A model generated the notes under the pieces. The model saw only the letters and a program-made list of their open reading frames with translations. It ran no database searches and had not been told where the DNA came from. Shown here in pieces: positions 42,633 through 52,349 of a stretch of 64,000 nt of DNA. This DNA comes from Saccharomycopsis malanga (Eukaryota; Ascomycota; Saccharomycetes; Ascoideales; Saccharomycopsidaceae). Each line of letters starts with the position of its first letter. The stretch's first letter is position 1. The stretch lies in NCBI GenBank assembly GCA_004014935.1, contig CP025322.1:992001-1056000 (forward strand), written 5' to 3'. A program made the translations under genes and the position numbers.

Positions 42633-43817
42633 TTAGATTAAAACACGTAAATATTCAACTAGGGCAATCATGGCCATTGCCTGCCCATAAGGCATGCTAG
42701 TAATAGGAATGTCATAGTAATCTTGCAAAGTGAAGCCCACAGGAGTTCCAAACGAAGTATTGGCGAGTTCTCCTGATGACAGAATGTTGTTCAAAATACC
42801 ATTGATGGCTTGTTTGGCTACAATAGTGTATTTATTACTCAAGTAACCTTTTCTGATTCCCTTGAGTATTCCATATGCAAAACCAGCAGTAGAGCTTGCT
42901 TCCAAGTAATTTCCCTTGGCATTGGGAGAATCAAGAATTGTGTACCAAAGACCAGTATTTTTGTCTTGCAATTGAGCCAAGGAATTCACCTGTGCATCGA
43001 GAGTGTCCTGCAAAAAAGTTCTGAAGAAGTCGTCCTTTGGCAAGTCAAGCAACGCTAGAATGTCTGGGAGCACTATGGTGATCCAGCTGTTTCCCCTGGC
43101 CCATTTGGCGTTGGCAAAAGCATGGCCATCTAGTGCAAAATGAGAAAATGGATTGTTCTCAGTACATTCGGTGAATTCCCACCCATGGTTGAAGAGACCG
43201 GTGACTGGATCAAATAAATACTTGATATGGGTTAGCACTTGTTTTTTAGCCTCATTTACATACTCGGGCTTGTTGAAAAGCAATCCAGCTTTCAATAGCG
43301 GCATAACAGACATCATGAGAGTATCATCCCAAATTTGGCGAGGGTTTTCAGTATTGTAAGTAACATGTTGAATCCCCCTGTACCTTGTCCTTGGGGTATG
43401 CGTATATACATAGTCAATCCAGGAGTCAATCCAGGCCCTGTATTTTCTGAACCGATGGGGATCAGACTCGTAGACATGTAGCAATGTGAGAAATACAGCT
43501 ACAGTGTTAACATTTTTGGTTGTTCCCTTGGCAAACTGAACGTCAAACCAGTTCAAAATAATATCAAAAACCTTCTGGGCTCCGGTCATCTCATAATATT
43601 GCCACATTCCATAAAGACCAATTCCGTGTGTCCATTCCCACCCATTCCATCCTTTAGTGTCAATCACTCTTCCATCGTCAAGTCGAAGCAAAAACTCTCC
43701 TGTTTCGTCTTTGATATTGACAAGATTGAAGATTAATTTGTCTATAATGGTGGAAACGCCCTGAAAGTTGGTAGGTTGCAGCATTTTTTTGGCCCCTATT
43801 ACTTTGAACAATACCAA
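42633..43817 (-). CDS. GH105 (YteR-like) unsaturated uronyl/rhamnogalacturonyl hydrolase
   Basis: The product is 394 residues, the usual GH105/GH88 length. The (alpha/alpha)6-barrel motifs are present: GWNGWEWTHGIGLYGMW, the block QIWDDTLMMSVMPLLKAG (about 160-177) with the catalytic-type Asp, the WARGNSW signature (about 240), and LEASSTAGFAYGILKGI. The family removes unsaturated galacturonic acid from the rhamnogalacturonan or uronic-acid oligosaccharides left by lyases. No signal peptide is evident, so it is probably intracellular and acts on imported oligosaccharides. S. cerevisiae lacks such a gene. Bacteria and filamentous fungi have it, so acquisition by transfer is possible. Leucine codon use looks native. 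The start may be codon 1 or codon 12 (MLQPTNF). Its end is convergent with IRC5, 107 bp apart. Confidence 0.85.
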   Translation of the reverse strand: MVLFKVIGAKKMLQPTNFQGVSTIIDKLIFNLVNIKDETGEFLLRLDDGRVIDTKGWNGWEWTHGIGLYGMWQYYEMTGAQKVFDIILNWFDVQFAKGTTKNVNTVAVFLTLLHVYESDPHRFRKYRAWIDSWIDYVYTHTPRTRYRGIQHVTYNTENPRQIWDDTLMMSVMPLLKAGLLFNKPEYVNEAKKQVLTHIKYLFDPVTGLFNHGWEFTECTENNPFSHFALDGHAFANAKWARGNSWITIVLPDILALLDLPKDDFFRTFLQDTLDAQVNSLAQLQDKNTGLWYTILDSPNAKGNYLEASSTAGFAYGILKGIRKGYLSNKYTIVAKQAINGILNNILSSGELANTSFGTPVGFTLQDYYDIPITSMPYGQAMAMIALVEYLRVLI

Positions 43818-44107
43818 AGTCTGAAATGTATCTCCTTTTTCATATATACAAAAATTTATCTTATAAGTTGTTGATGGCTCTCAAGCTGTCCTGGCCAAAA
43901 TGTGGAGATCCATATGCAGCCTTATGCTCTATGACGCGCAGTGTTTTATAGGCTACGGCTACGAATATAGAATAGGATCATTAATAGTGTACAATTAAGA
44001 AGAACAGAAAGAAGAGGCTAAACAAAGAGGGAATTCAGAAAATGCATGTAGAAATGAAGGGTATTGCAACTTTTTTCCATTGAGTAGAATAACAATAGAA
44101 TAGATTA

Positions 44108-44695
44108 TTAAAGCAAAGCTAATAAACCACCACCAATCACAATAGGTAAACCAAAGAAGGCAGCGTTTTTAGAACCAGCGGCAGAAGAGCTAGAGGTGTC
44201 ATTAGAGGTCTGAGTGAGGTTGTTGGCTACAGAGTTTGAACCAAGACCAATAGATCCGGAAATTGTGCCGGAAATTGTGCTGGTGATGCTGCTTTCAAGA
44301 GTCAGGTTGGAGGCAGTGGTGACCGCAGCAGCAGAAGAAGTAGCAATGGTCTGGACACTGCTGGCAGTGATGACAGAGTTTGAGGCGTCAGCAGCACCAG
44401 AAACAGTAGCCACATCTTGGGCCAATGATGCAATGTCTGTCAAAGTGCCTTTCAAAAAGTCAGATCCGTAAACAGAAGCAAGGGAAATCAAAGCAGATGT
44501 ACCTTTGGCCTGTTCAAACTCAGAAACAAGCTGGATAAGTCGACTATCGGTGACTGTAGCCAATTCAGACGAAATGACAGAAAGATCAATTGGAATGGAA
44601 TATGAAAAAGAACTAGTGGTACTTGGATCCTCAGCAGCCACAGTAGAAGCAAGCAATGTGCTTATAATAGAACCAATGATAATAGATGTTTGCAT
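44108..44695 (-). CDS. Small GPI-anchored cell-wall/plasma-membrane protein
   Basis: The product is 195 residues. A signal peptide (MQTSIIIGSIISTLLASTVAA, cleavage before EDPST) opens it. A Ser/Thr/Ala-rich body with several Asn-X-Ser/Thr sites follows, and the C-terminal hydrophobic tail FFGLPIVIGGGLLALL after SSSSAAGSKN is typical of GPI addition. A segment at about 30-85 (LSVISSELATVTDSRLIQLVSEFEQAKGTSALISLASVYGSDFLKG) looks alpha-helical and may be a small folded domain. The family is not recognised. It resembles the many short mannoprotein genes of Candida-type yeasts. The long upstream region carries 10-bp-phased GCA repeats, hinting at elaborate regulation. Confidence 0.85.
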   Translation of the reverse strand: MQTSIIIGSIISTLLASTVAAEDPSTTSSFSYSIPIDLSVISSELATVTDSRLIQLVSEFEQAKGTSALISLASVYGSDFLKGTLTDIASLAQDVATVSGAADASNSVITASSVQTIATSSAAAVTTASNLTLESSITSTISGTISGSIGLGSNSVANNLTQTSNDTSSSSAAGSKNAAFFGLPIVIGGGLLALL

Positions 44696-46756
44696 TTTGT
44701 AGTGTTAATCAAAATATGGTTGAAAATTGTTATAAAACTTGATGTTTTCTTTTTTTAATTATTGATGACCAAAACTAGATTCATACACCTCAAATGACTT
44801 CCAAAAAAAACACGCTTCCTGGTAACAATCAATATATATATATATTTTTTATCTTTGTTGATACCATAAAGCTATCGGCCATTATAGCGTCGCAGATTCT
44901 CCATTGGTATTCTGCCCGTTGAGCTCCTGATTCGCCCAGCTGGTCATATTCTGCAGCAGATGCAGCCTAAACTGCTTTTGGTCCCTTGAACATGCAGAAG
45001 TGTGCATCATGGTGCATCATGGTGCAACCTTTTGCAACCTTTTGCAGACAGAAATTCCGTGTTTGATACTGTCGAAATGCTGAAAAAAATCGGCTGAAAG
45101 AATTAAAACCATTGTTCTTTGTTAATATAAAAAATATAATAAATAGATTTAGATAAATAAAACCAATGAAAGAACAGCTTCTCTGAAAATTTTATAGATT
45201 TATGATTTCTCAATCGAGTCAGATCTTTCATGCAGGCTTCCGTTTCAGAAAAAGCGGCACCTGCATTAGGCTAGCTTAAGCTTTTATCCTACTTTGAAAT
45301 ACTATTCTAAAGTATTATTTTGCAAGTTTGCAATACCTCAAAATGGCAGAATAGAAATGTCATTATAAGGATAGGTAACCTTTGCATTTAGGTCTTCTTT
45401 AAAAAGAATTGTGCAATTAATTCGATAGAATTCTTTTACCCAATCTCAAACAGCCGCATCCGAAAAAGATCAACTTATAGTTTGACAAAACCAGTAAACT
45501 AAAACTTAATAGCATAAAAAGCCCAGGGTCAGGAACGGCAACTTTGTTTGGTCATTGTCTAATTTTGAACTTGCAAGAGTGCATGCATTCTGTCATGGAT
45601 CCAGTATTGGTGCTCAAAAACAATATGCTAATTTGAAACAATAATACTAGTTGCCTCAGGCACCAACCGTAATCTTATAGTGTGCACCCAACAATTAATT
45701 TTGCTGATGTACGTTCAAATTTCGTCATGTTTTTATTAGTTTGGCTGGAGACAACCAGTCATTCAAGTGAGGTGACATCTCAATTTTATATTATTTCTAT
45801 TGTTCTCTTCTAGTGCTGTCTTTTCGCAATGGCACTCATTTGAGTAAAACATATGGTGTTTTGAGCCAAAAAGGTTTCAAATATGTAGATAATAATTTTC
45901 AAATTTGTCTATAGACACACTTTAGTGTATTAGCACTATTGCAAAACTAGTAAACTCACAAATCTCTTCTTGGACACACTCTATAGGCAAAACAAATGAC
46001 TTCTGCATGTTGTGCACATCTATTGGTGGAATCTTTGAAGACTTCTTGTTGGGCTGAAATGGTTTTAGTTATTTTGATCGATATTCGCGCTAGCCTCCTG
46101 CTAGTTCAACGTTAGTCTCGAAATTCTTTGCAAAATACTTCTTTTAAAACCATTCACCCCATACTAAGATGCTTTTTCAAAAATACCCCTCGATGTGCCT
46201 TAAAGTAGTAAACCGTTTGGCCAAAAAAGAATACTGTCTACACTCTATAAAGTTTACTTGAGTAGCTTGTTCTGCTAGAAATGTATTATAGTACACCATA
46301 GTAAACGTAAAAGTTTAGAATATCATGTTATTTTTACACTTCTTATTTATTGTCAATTTTTTTAGCTTTCCTTAGATCATTGATCACTAGTAACAGTAAT
46401 TACAATAGTAAACTTATATTTCAACGCCAATATATATCAGTTATTCAAACGATATTAAAGAAACTTGGAAAAAAGCTACTGGGAGAGAAGCCAATATGCC
46501 ATATTATATGGATACCTGATGAGTTAGACAGGAAGCACTAGACTAGCACTAGATTATTTTCGGTTGTGTTTCCATTGCGTAACAGTTTTGAAAAGAATAA
46601 TATCTGCACCTATTCTCACTCCAATCCATAGGGTTGTTCTTTAAATAATACTTGTGTAGCTAAAATCAAATCCATACATATTTACTACTGGCAAATATAC
46701 AATAAACAATCATGTGTTAATTTAATACTTTTAAAAGAAACTGATATAAAAAAAGA
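44696..46756. other. 2-kb gene-poor region upstream of the GPI-protein gene and downstream of SEC31
   Basis: This gap has no convincing gene. It holds the GPI-gene promoter (phased repeat at 44994-45046) and about 1.5 kb of AT-rich sequence. Around 45.8-46.3 kb there are short stretches that read like decayed coding sequence, but I cannot assign a family. A 63-codon frame at 46350-46541 (+) has no recognisable similarity. Confidence 0.4.
44994..45046. repeat. 10-bp-phased GCA array in the GPI-gene upstream region
   Basis: GCA occurs at 44994, 45004, 45014, 45024, 45034 and 45044, exactly 10 bp apart six times. Units 2-3 are GCATCATGGT repeated and units 4-5 are GCAACCTTTT repeated. This is one helical turn per unit, about 300 bp before the gene's ATG. 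Confidence 0.8.
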
Positions 46757-49700
46757 TTACATATCGTCAGTGACCTCAACCATGTCAATCAAACGTTTGA
46801 CGCCCATCAACCAGGTACCAGTTTCACCGCTGTGGTTGGTAGCAATCTGCAAATGCAAGCTGTGGGCATTAGCGTAGTCTTTAGCTGCTAAGGCGTTACT
46901 CAACTGGAGCAAAAGACCAGTGACCTCACTGGAGATGTTGCCATTATTCAACTGGTCAAATAAATTGTTCACTCTTTTTTCAGTGTCAGCGGTTTTTTTA
47001 GCATATTTTGCTGGGATTTTTGGAATGACAGTTGCCAATTCGTTAGATAAAATCTGAAAAACAGGCTGGGCAGCCTGAGGAATATGCGATCTGTCACCTG
47101 CTGGATGCTGTTTTGGTTTTGACACTGGTGGTGGTGGCAAGCTAGAAGAATTGGAGGCAGGCTGAGCAGCTTGAGCAGCAATAGATTCAGCAGCTGTTGG
47201 CGGTCCTCTTACAGGAGGAGGACCAGGAGTGAACAGCTGCGGCGCACTGTTGATTTGACCGAAAGCGTTTCCTTGTGGAGGAGCATATGGGCTATTTGAT
47301 TGTGGAGGTTGGAAGGATGGAGCAGGACTGTTATTAAACTGTCTTCCGCCTATTGGAGGAGGACCTACAGCGCTAGGAGTACTACTTTTGAATGCTGGCT
47401 TTCCATAAGGGGTGTTGTTAGCAAAATTGGAAAGACCGTTGTCGAATGGGACAGGAGATGGTGCATAAGGGTTCACTGGTGGCGGAGAAGCAAGTCCGCT
47501 TGGAGGCGGAGCTATTTGACCAAACTTTGGCTGGGTGTTGATGCTTGAAGGAGGAGGAGCATATTTATTAGGAGGAGGTGGTGGGACAGCAACAGGAGAA
47601 TGTAAGTTTGCATTCGCGATTCTTGGAGAGTTCACAGCACTGTTTCTAGCAGAAGCTTTTGGTGGTGGAGGGGCCGAAAACGAAGCGTTTCTAGAGAATG
47701 GTGGTTGACTAGGGCTTTGAGAGCCTGGGGCACTGTTGTATGCTGGTGCAACATTAACAGGTGCTGCCTTTCTCTTGGTTGCTTTACTGGTCACACCAGC
47801 AAAAGAGTCTGGCAAATCGTTCCATCCTTCATGACCATTCTTTTTCTTTCCCGAAGGATTCTGTGAAGACGAGTAACGGGCAGTTGGAGGAGCAGCCAAA
47901 TTGTTGCTGAACCCATTCGTTGGATTCAAAGCCGAATGAGGAGTGTATGGACTGGCAGTGGCACTACTTGGTGTATAACCATTGGTCTTTGGTGCATACG
48001 CATTTGCCGCAGGAGACGTGGCTTGTGGTTGTCCGAATGGTGTGGCTTGTGGTGGTGCAACATAACGCGAAGGTTTCTTTGGTCCAGTGGAAACAGGAGC
48101 TGGTGGAGTAGCTAAACCAATAGTGCTTGGAATAGGAGAAAGCATTGAGCCATATACAGAACTTGAAGCACCGTATTTGTTAGCTGTTCTATTAGCACCA
48201 TATTTACCTCTACCGGCAGTAGTGGTAGTAGTAGTAGCAGCGGTAGTAGTAGTGGCAGTAGTGGAAGCAGCACCTTTGCCGATTCTGGCTTTTCCTAATT
48301 CAACGTCGCTCAAGTCAGCTGGCAACACATTCAACAATTTTTCCACCAAATCAAAGTTTCCGTAGTTGTCACCAATGTTATCAATGTAATCCAAGAAAAT
48401 TTTGATCAACTTTTTGTAGTTGTCAGTGTTTGGAACGCTGGTGATACCCAAGGAGTTTTTGAATATCAAAACCTTAACAATAAAGTCTTCCAACAAGGCG
48501 TAGTAGATATCTAACAAAGACTCATGGTTGTCACTGGACTTGGTATTGACAATGTCTTTCTCCTTAGACTCCAATTCCTTGAACCAAATATCGCTGATCT
48601 TGTTTAAAGAACCACCAATAAAGTACAATAAAAGAGCATTGTCTCGAGATCCCAACTCATACACTCTGTCGCCCAACTCAGTTATCTTGGCATTAAAGCT
48701 GGTTTCGTCCTTCACATAAGTTGAAATACCAAGAGCAATTTCCTGCCAATGTTCAACAGAAGCATTGGAGACAAGATCATCCGTGACATTAGTTTCTGAG
48801 GATTTTTCACTTCCCACAACTTGCGGATCCAAATTAGAAGTTGAATATAACAATCTAGCCAAACTGTCTTGCTTTTTGTCAATGTGTTCTTCAAAATAAT
48901 GGCCAAGGACCTTTTGTTTCAACGACTCATCCTTAGAATTCAAGGCAAGCACTAAAGCTTCCATTACCTTTCCGTTTTCCAAAGCAATAGTGACAGCTTT
49001 GGAAAACTCACCAGCAAGAATTCGTTTTTTCAATTCAGTGATGAAATCAGTATCTTCAGAGGAAAATATTTTAAATTCCCCACTTGGTTTGTAAGGTTTG
49101 ACAGCAGTTGCTGGTTCTTCATCAGAGGTCTCCTCAGCCAAATTGGAGAAAAAAGCATCGTCTCCTGTCTTTGCAGACTCATCCTTCACATCTTCTTCTT
49201 CTTTAACGTCTTGTTTTGTTTCTTCTGGAGAAATATATCTCTGTAACAATTTCTTCTTATCATTATCCAAAGTCTTTAATTCGCTTAACAATTTCCATTC
49301 GAAACTACTATCCGCCAGCGATTTTTCCTTTATCAAGGATTTTATGGATTCTTCGTCATTACTCAAGGCAGAAGTCAAATTTTTGACGCTCTTGTCAGTT
49401 TCAGTGGCGTTATTCAATTTAGCCTTGGCGATTTCAACTACCGAAACCTCCTTGTTTTCAGCATCTTTAGTGGTTTTTATGAAGACCAATTTGCCACCAA
49501 AAGCAAACGACACAGAGGTAGGTCTGCTCAACCACTTAGGAGCCTTTTTGATGTAAATTTCAGGCTTGACGTCTTCCTTGACATCATCGTTAGAATTCAA
49601 GTTGTCTTCAGTGGAAATCTGATTCCAGAAATCGGTTTCGCTGGTTTCTTTCTTGACCTGAGCAGTTGTGGTCTCTTTCTGCACATCTACTTCTTTAGGC

Positions 49701-50818
49701 TTGTTGCTGGACGTGTCTTGCAAAGTCTGTAAAATAACTTTACCTTCAAAAGTGCTGCTGGCAAAGTATTCAGGATTCTTACCTGCAAATCTAGATTTGA
49801 ACACCCAATCAGAGGAGGAGTTAGAACCAATGGCATTGACCACTGAAGCTTTATTGTGGAGAGGATAAGAAGCAATCTTAGCACCAGTTTTAGTGTCCCA
49901 CAAAAAGGTGTTTGAATCTTTACCAGATGTCAACAAAAAGTCGCTGTCTTGAGCCAACCAGTCAAGAGACAAAATACCTTTGCTGTGGCCAGGGGCATTG
50001 TCCTTGTTGGTGCTGAATTCGCTTGGGCCACCAAAGATAAGTTCTGGGGTTTTGGAGAAACGCAAATCCCATTGTGTCACTACTGGATAATCATCCAAGT
50101 CAGAAGAAGTAATCAATTTGGTGGATTGAGTAGGGTGCCAGGCAACAGACGACAAGTTGGCTCTTACATTGCCACCACTTGTGGAAGCAGTGTATGACAA
50201 ATTCAATACTTTTCTTTTGCTCTTCAAGTCCCAGATAGAAGTAATACCTGTGTTTGATGCAGAGGCAAAGATGTGAGAAACAATATGGTTCCAAGATAAC
50301 GAGTTGATCTCTTCAATGGATTTTTTAGAACCAGACTTGTCGTTGCCAGAATAAGGCTCGCCGGTAGGGGTCAATGGATCCGCAGAAAGCTTGTTCGTAT
50401 CCCAAATAAAAATCTCCGAGTTGGCAGAACCAGACAATAAAACGTTTGGTTTGCTATGATTAAAAGCTAAACTTCTCACAGCCGAAGTGTGATTAGTAGC
50501 ACTATGTAAAACCACATTGGAATCATTGTTCAACAACGCATCGCCATTCCAGAAGTTAATCAACCCGTTCTCTAAACCACCAACTAACAATTTGTTGTCC
50601 GCAGACCAGGTCATATCATACACCTTGGCATCTATGTCCACTGTGTTTATTGGCTGAGTCTTGTTTGTAGAATCAAAGGCATTCCAGATCTCCAACTTGG
50701 AGGAGTCTGAAAAATCCACATCAATTGCCCCTGCAACATTGGCTGTCGCCAAATAAGGCAAGTTGTGATTCGAAATCGCAAACGTCGCAGTACGATCAAT
50801 ATCTAATATCTTAACCAT
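46757..50818 (-). CDS. SEC31: COPII outer-coat protein Sec31
   Basis: The product is 1,353 residues (S. cerevisiae 1,273). A WD40 propeller fills about 1-380 (VYDMTWSADNKLLVGGLENGLINFW, AVRSLAFNHSKPNVLLSGSANSEIFIWD, SLSWNHIVSHIFASAS). The segment with KAPKWLSRPTSVSFAFGGKLVF (about 430) completes the Sec13-binding blade. An ancestral coatomer element solenoid covers about 480-800 (FITELKKRILAGEFSKAVTIALENGKVMEALVLAL). A Pro/Ala/Ser-rich region at about 860-1230, with many PPPP stretches, binds Sec23. A helical C-terminal domain (about 1240-1353) ends in WLMGVKRLIDMVEVTDDM. Sec31 with Sec13 forms the cage of ER-to-Golgi vesicles and boosts Sar1 GTP hydrolysis. A Thr/Ala-rich run near residue 855 is encoded by a degenerate trinucleotide repeat. 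Confidence 0.95.
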   Translation of the reverse strand: MVKILDIDRTATFAISNHNLPYLATANVAGAIDVDFSDSSKLEIWNAFDSTNKTQPINTVDIDAKVYDMTWSADNKLLVGGLENGLINFWNGDALLNNDSNVVLHSATNHTSAVRSLAFNHSKPNVLLSGSANSEIFIWDTNKLSADPLTPTGEPYSGNDKSGSKKSIEEINSLSWNHIVSHIFASASNTGITSIWDLKSKRKVLNLSYTASTSGGNVRANLSSVAWHPTQSTKLITSSDLDDYPVVTQWDLRFSKTPELIFGGPSEFSTNKDNAPGHSKGILSLDWLAQDSDFLLTSGKDSNTFLWDTKTGAKIASYPLHNKASVVNAIGSNSSSDWVFKSRFAGKNPEYFASSTFEGKVILQTLQDTSSNKPKEVDVQKETTTAQVKKETSETDFWNQISTEDNLNSNDDVKEDVKPEIYIKKAPKWLSRPTSVSFAFGGKLVFIKTTKDAENKEVSVVEIAKAKLNNATETDKSVKNLTSALSNDEESIKSLIKEKSLADSSFEWKLLSELKTLDNDKKKLLQRYISPEETKQDVKEEEDVKDESAKTGDDAFFSNLAEETSDEEPATAVKPYKPSGEFKIFSSEDTDFITELKKRILAGEFSKAVTIALENGKVMEALVLALNSKDESLKQKVLGHYFEEHIDKKQDSLARLLYSTSNLDPQVVGSEKSSETNVTDDLVSNASVEHWQEIALGISTYVKDETSFNAKITELGDRVYELGSRDNALLLYFIGGSLNKISDIWFKELESKEKDIVNTKSSDNHESLLDIYYALLEDFIVKVLIFKNSLGITSVPNTDNYKKLIKIFLDYIDNIGDNYGNFDLVEKLLNVLPADLSDVELGKARIGKGAASTTATTTTAATTTTTTAGRGKYGANRTANKYGASSSVYGSMLSPIPSTIGLATPPAPVSTGPKKPSRYVAPPQATPFGQPQATSPAANAYAPKTNGYTPSSATASPYTPHSALNPTNGFSNNLAAPPTARYSSSQNPSGKKKNGHEGWNDLPDSFAGVTSKATKRKAAPVNVAPAYNSAPGSQSPSQPPFSRNASFSAPPPPKASARNSAVNSPRIANANLHSPVAVPPPPPNKYAPPPSSINTQPKFGQIAPPPSGLASPPPVNPYAPSPVPFDNGLSNFANNTPYGKPAFKSSTPSAVGPPPIGGRQFNNSPAPSFQPPQSNSPYAPPQGNAFGQINSAPQLFTPGPPPVRGPPTAAESIAAQAAQPASNSSSLPPPPVSKPKQHPAGDRSHIPQAAQPVFQILSNELATVIPKIPAKYAKKTADTEKRVNNLFDQLNNGNISSEVTGLLLQLSNALAAKDYANAHSLHLQIATNHSGETGTWLMGVKRLIDMVEVTDDM

Positions 50819-52349
50819 GTTTGCCCAATTCCTGTTATTCTGTATATCTCAATATCGAGTGAAACGATATCGGTTTGCTTGGAACTACAACACACCACTA
50901 TATAACTTCAGAAACAAATAGCAGTTGGTCGACGGATACGTGTAGATTATGTTGTATTCCAAGATCAGCACGGAATTCAATGGTAATGTTATTGTTTTTT
51001 CACCGCCATTTCGCTGTTGTTGTTTCCCACTCACTCTCTTCAATCTTCATTTTTCACACGTAACAGCTTTAATGGGCGGGTCACCCGCACTGGGCATTTA
51101 TGGAAAGACGAGTGTAAATTGATAGACGAGACCATATAGTGTGTAAGGAGAGTTAAAAAGGATAGAGAAAGAGTCAGTTGAGTAGAGGAGCTTGCTTCAA
51201 ATTAATGGTGTTATCAAATATATAGTCTTGTAGTTTGTAATTGCAGCTTTTTATAATGTTCGACTAATAATGTTGATAAGTACGTAACTATATCTAGGTT
51301 ATTTTTTAGACATTTTTCATTGTGTTTACACTCTAATTGTTAGTCGAAAGAATAAAATAAGATAAGATGGTGAAAAGGTACAATAAAAAACGAAAAATAA
51401 ATGGTTAAACAAGACTAACCAAGGATAAGACACAGAATCTTATCTTAGTCCGTATGATACAACTAAAGTTTTATACTTAATAACAATTATAATATCTTAT
51501 ATTTCGAGCCCCGTAAATATCAGTTTCGTATATACACGTTATGTCTAAAGGGACTTGACAAAACCGAGTCGTGAAAACCCAATCATGTCCCAGTTTTTGT
51601 AAGCTAGCCACTGAGCCATCTGGCCCAGCAGCCATGCTGAATACATGATAATCTGTATATTATATATTATAACCGTCTTACATAATTCAAACCAAGGGGT
51701 ATTATTGTTCAACTACTTAACTTCTATTAACCCTATTACGAACTTCTACAATCTGCAAGGCCAAACTTTATCTAGCTTTCACTAAATTTGGTAAGAAAGG
51801 AGATGTAATAGATTTGAGTTTAAGCTGACTTCAGTATTATAACTTATGTATAACGTGCATTTCAAAAAAAGTCAAAGACAAAACTCTCTCAATCCTAAAG
51901 ATTACTGCAATTTCATATTCTTGTAACTTACTAATAGTATTTTAAAAAATTCTGTCATCGATTAGGAAACTCATTATCTACTCATGATATATTCGACATG
52001 ATCTTCATTGGTAACACATTATCACCACGATTGTACCAACACAGACTTCCGAACAACTTGTGTTGAAAATGTAGAAACCACTGCTGATCTTCATAGGAGA
52101 GATAAAATCGAAGGTCTATACTGTCATAAGACGTTCATGAATGATTCATTATAGCGTAAAACATGTGAAAGAAAAAGTAATAGAAAAAGAATGTATTGAA
52201 GTAGAACAAAAATAAAACTAAACGTTCTTGTAGGCCGAAAACAAAATAAACTATGCTAAAAACAAGACAGAGCGAAAATAACCAAAAGAAATAAAACAAC
52301 GAAAAGTAAAAAGAATAAAAAAATAATTCGTTAATTTGACAAATCTGTC
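50819..52349. other. Intergenic SEC31 upstream / MRN1 3' flank, with SINE-like copy B
   Basis: This 1.5-kb gap contains the SEC31 promoter, a purine-rich A-tract part at 51340-51420, and the repeat copy at 51484-51632. The rest is AT-rich. No gene was seen. Confidence 0.5.
51484..51632 (-). repeat. tRNA-derived SINE-like element, copy B (short, internally deleted)
   Basis: Read on the - strand it opens GCTGCTGGGCCAG and GATGGCTCAGTGGCTAG (A-box). After only about 75 nt it reaches the family 3' end: TATATACGAAACTGATATTT, then ACGGGGCTCGAAATATAAGA, and a short degenerate ATT/TTA tail. The B-box and central body are missing. The 5' extension GCTGCTGGGCC agrees with copy A (GCCGCTGGGCC), fixing the family's 5' boundary. 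No clear target-site duplication was found. Confidence 0.7.

Noticed and set aside
45780-46320. Short protein-like stretches in the gene-poor region near 46 kb, possibly a decayed element
   Set aside because: The similarity to any element family was too weak to name, and no terminal repeats were found.
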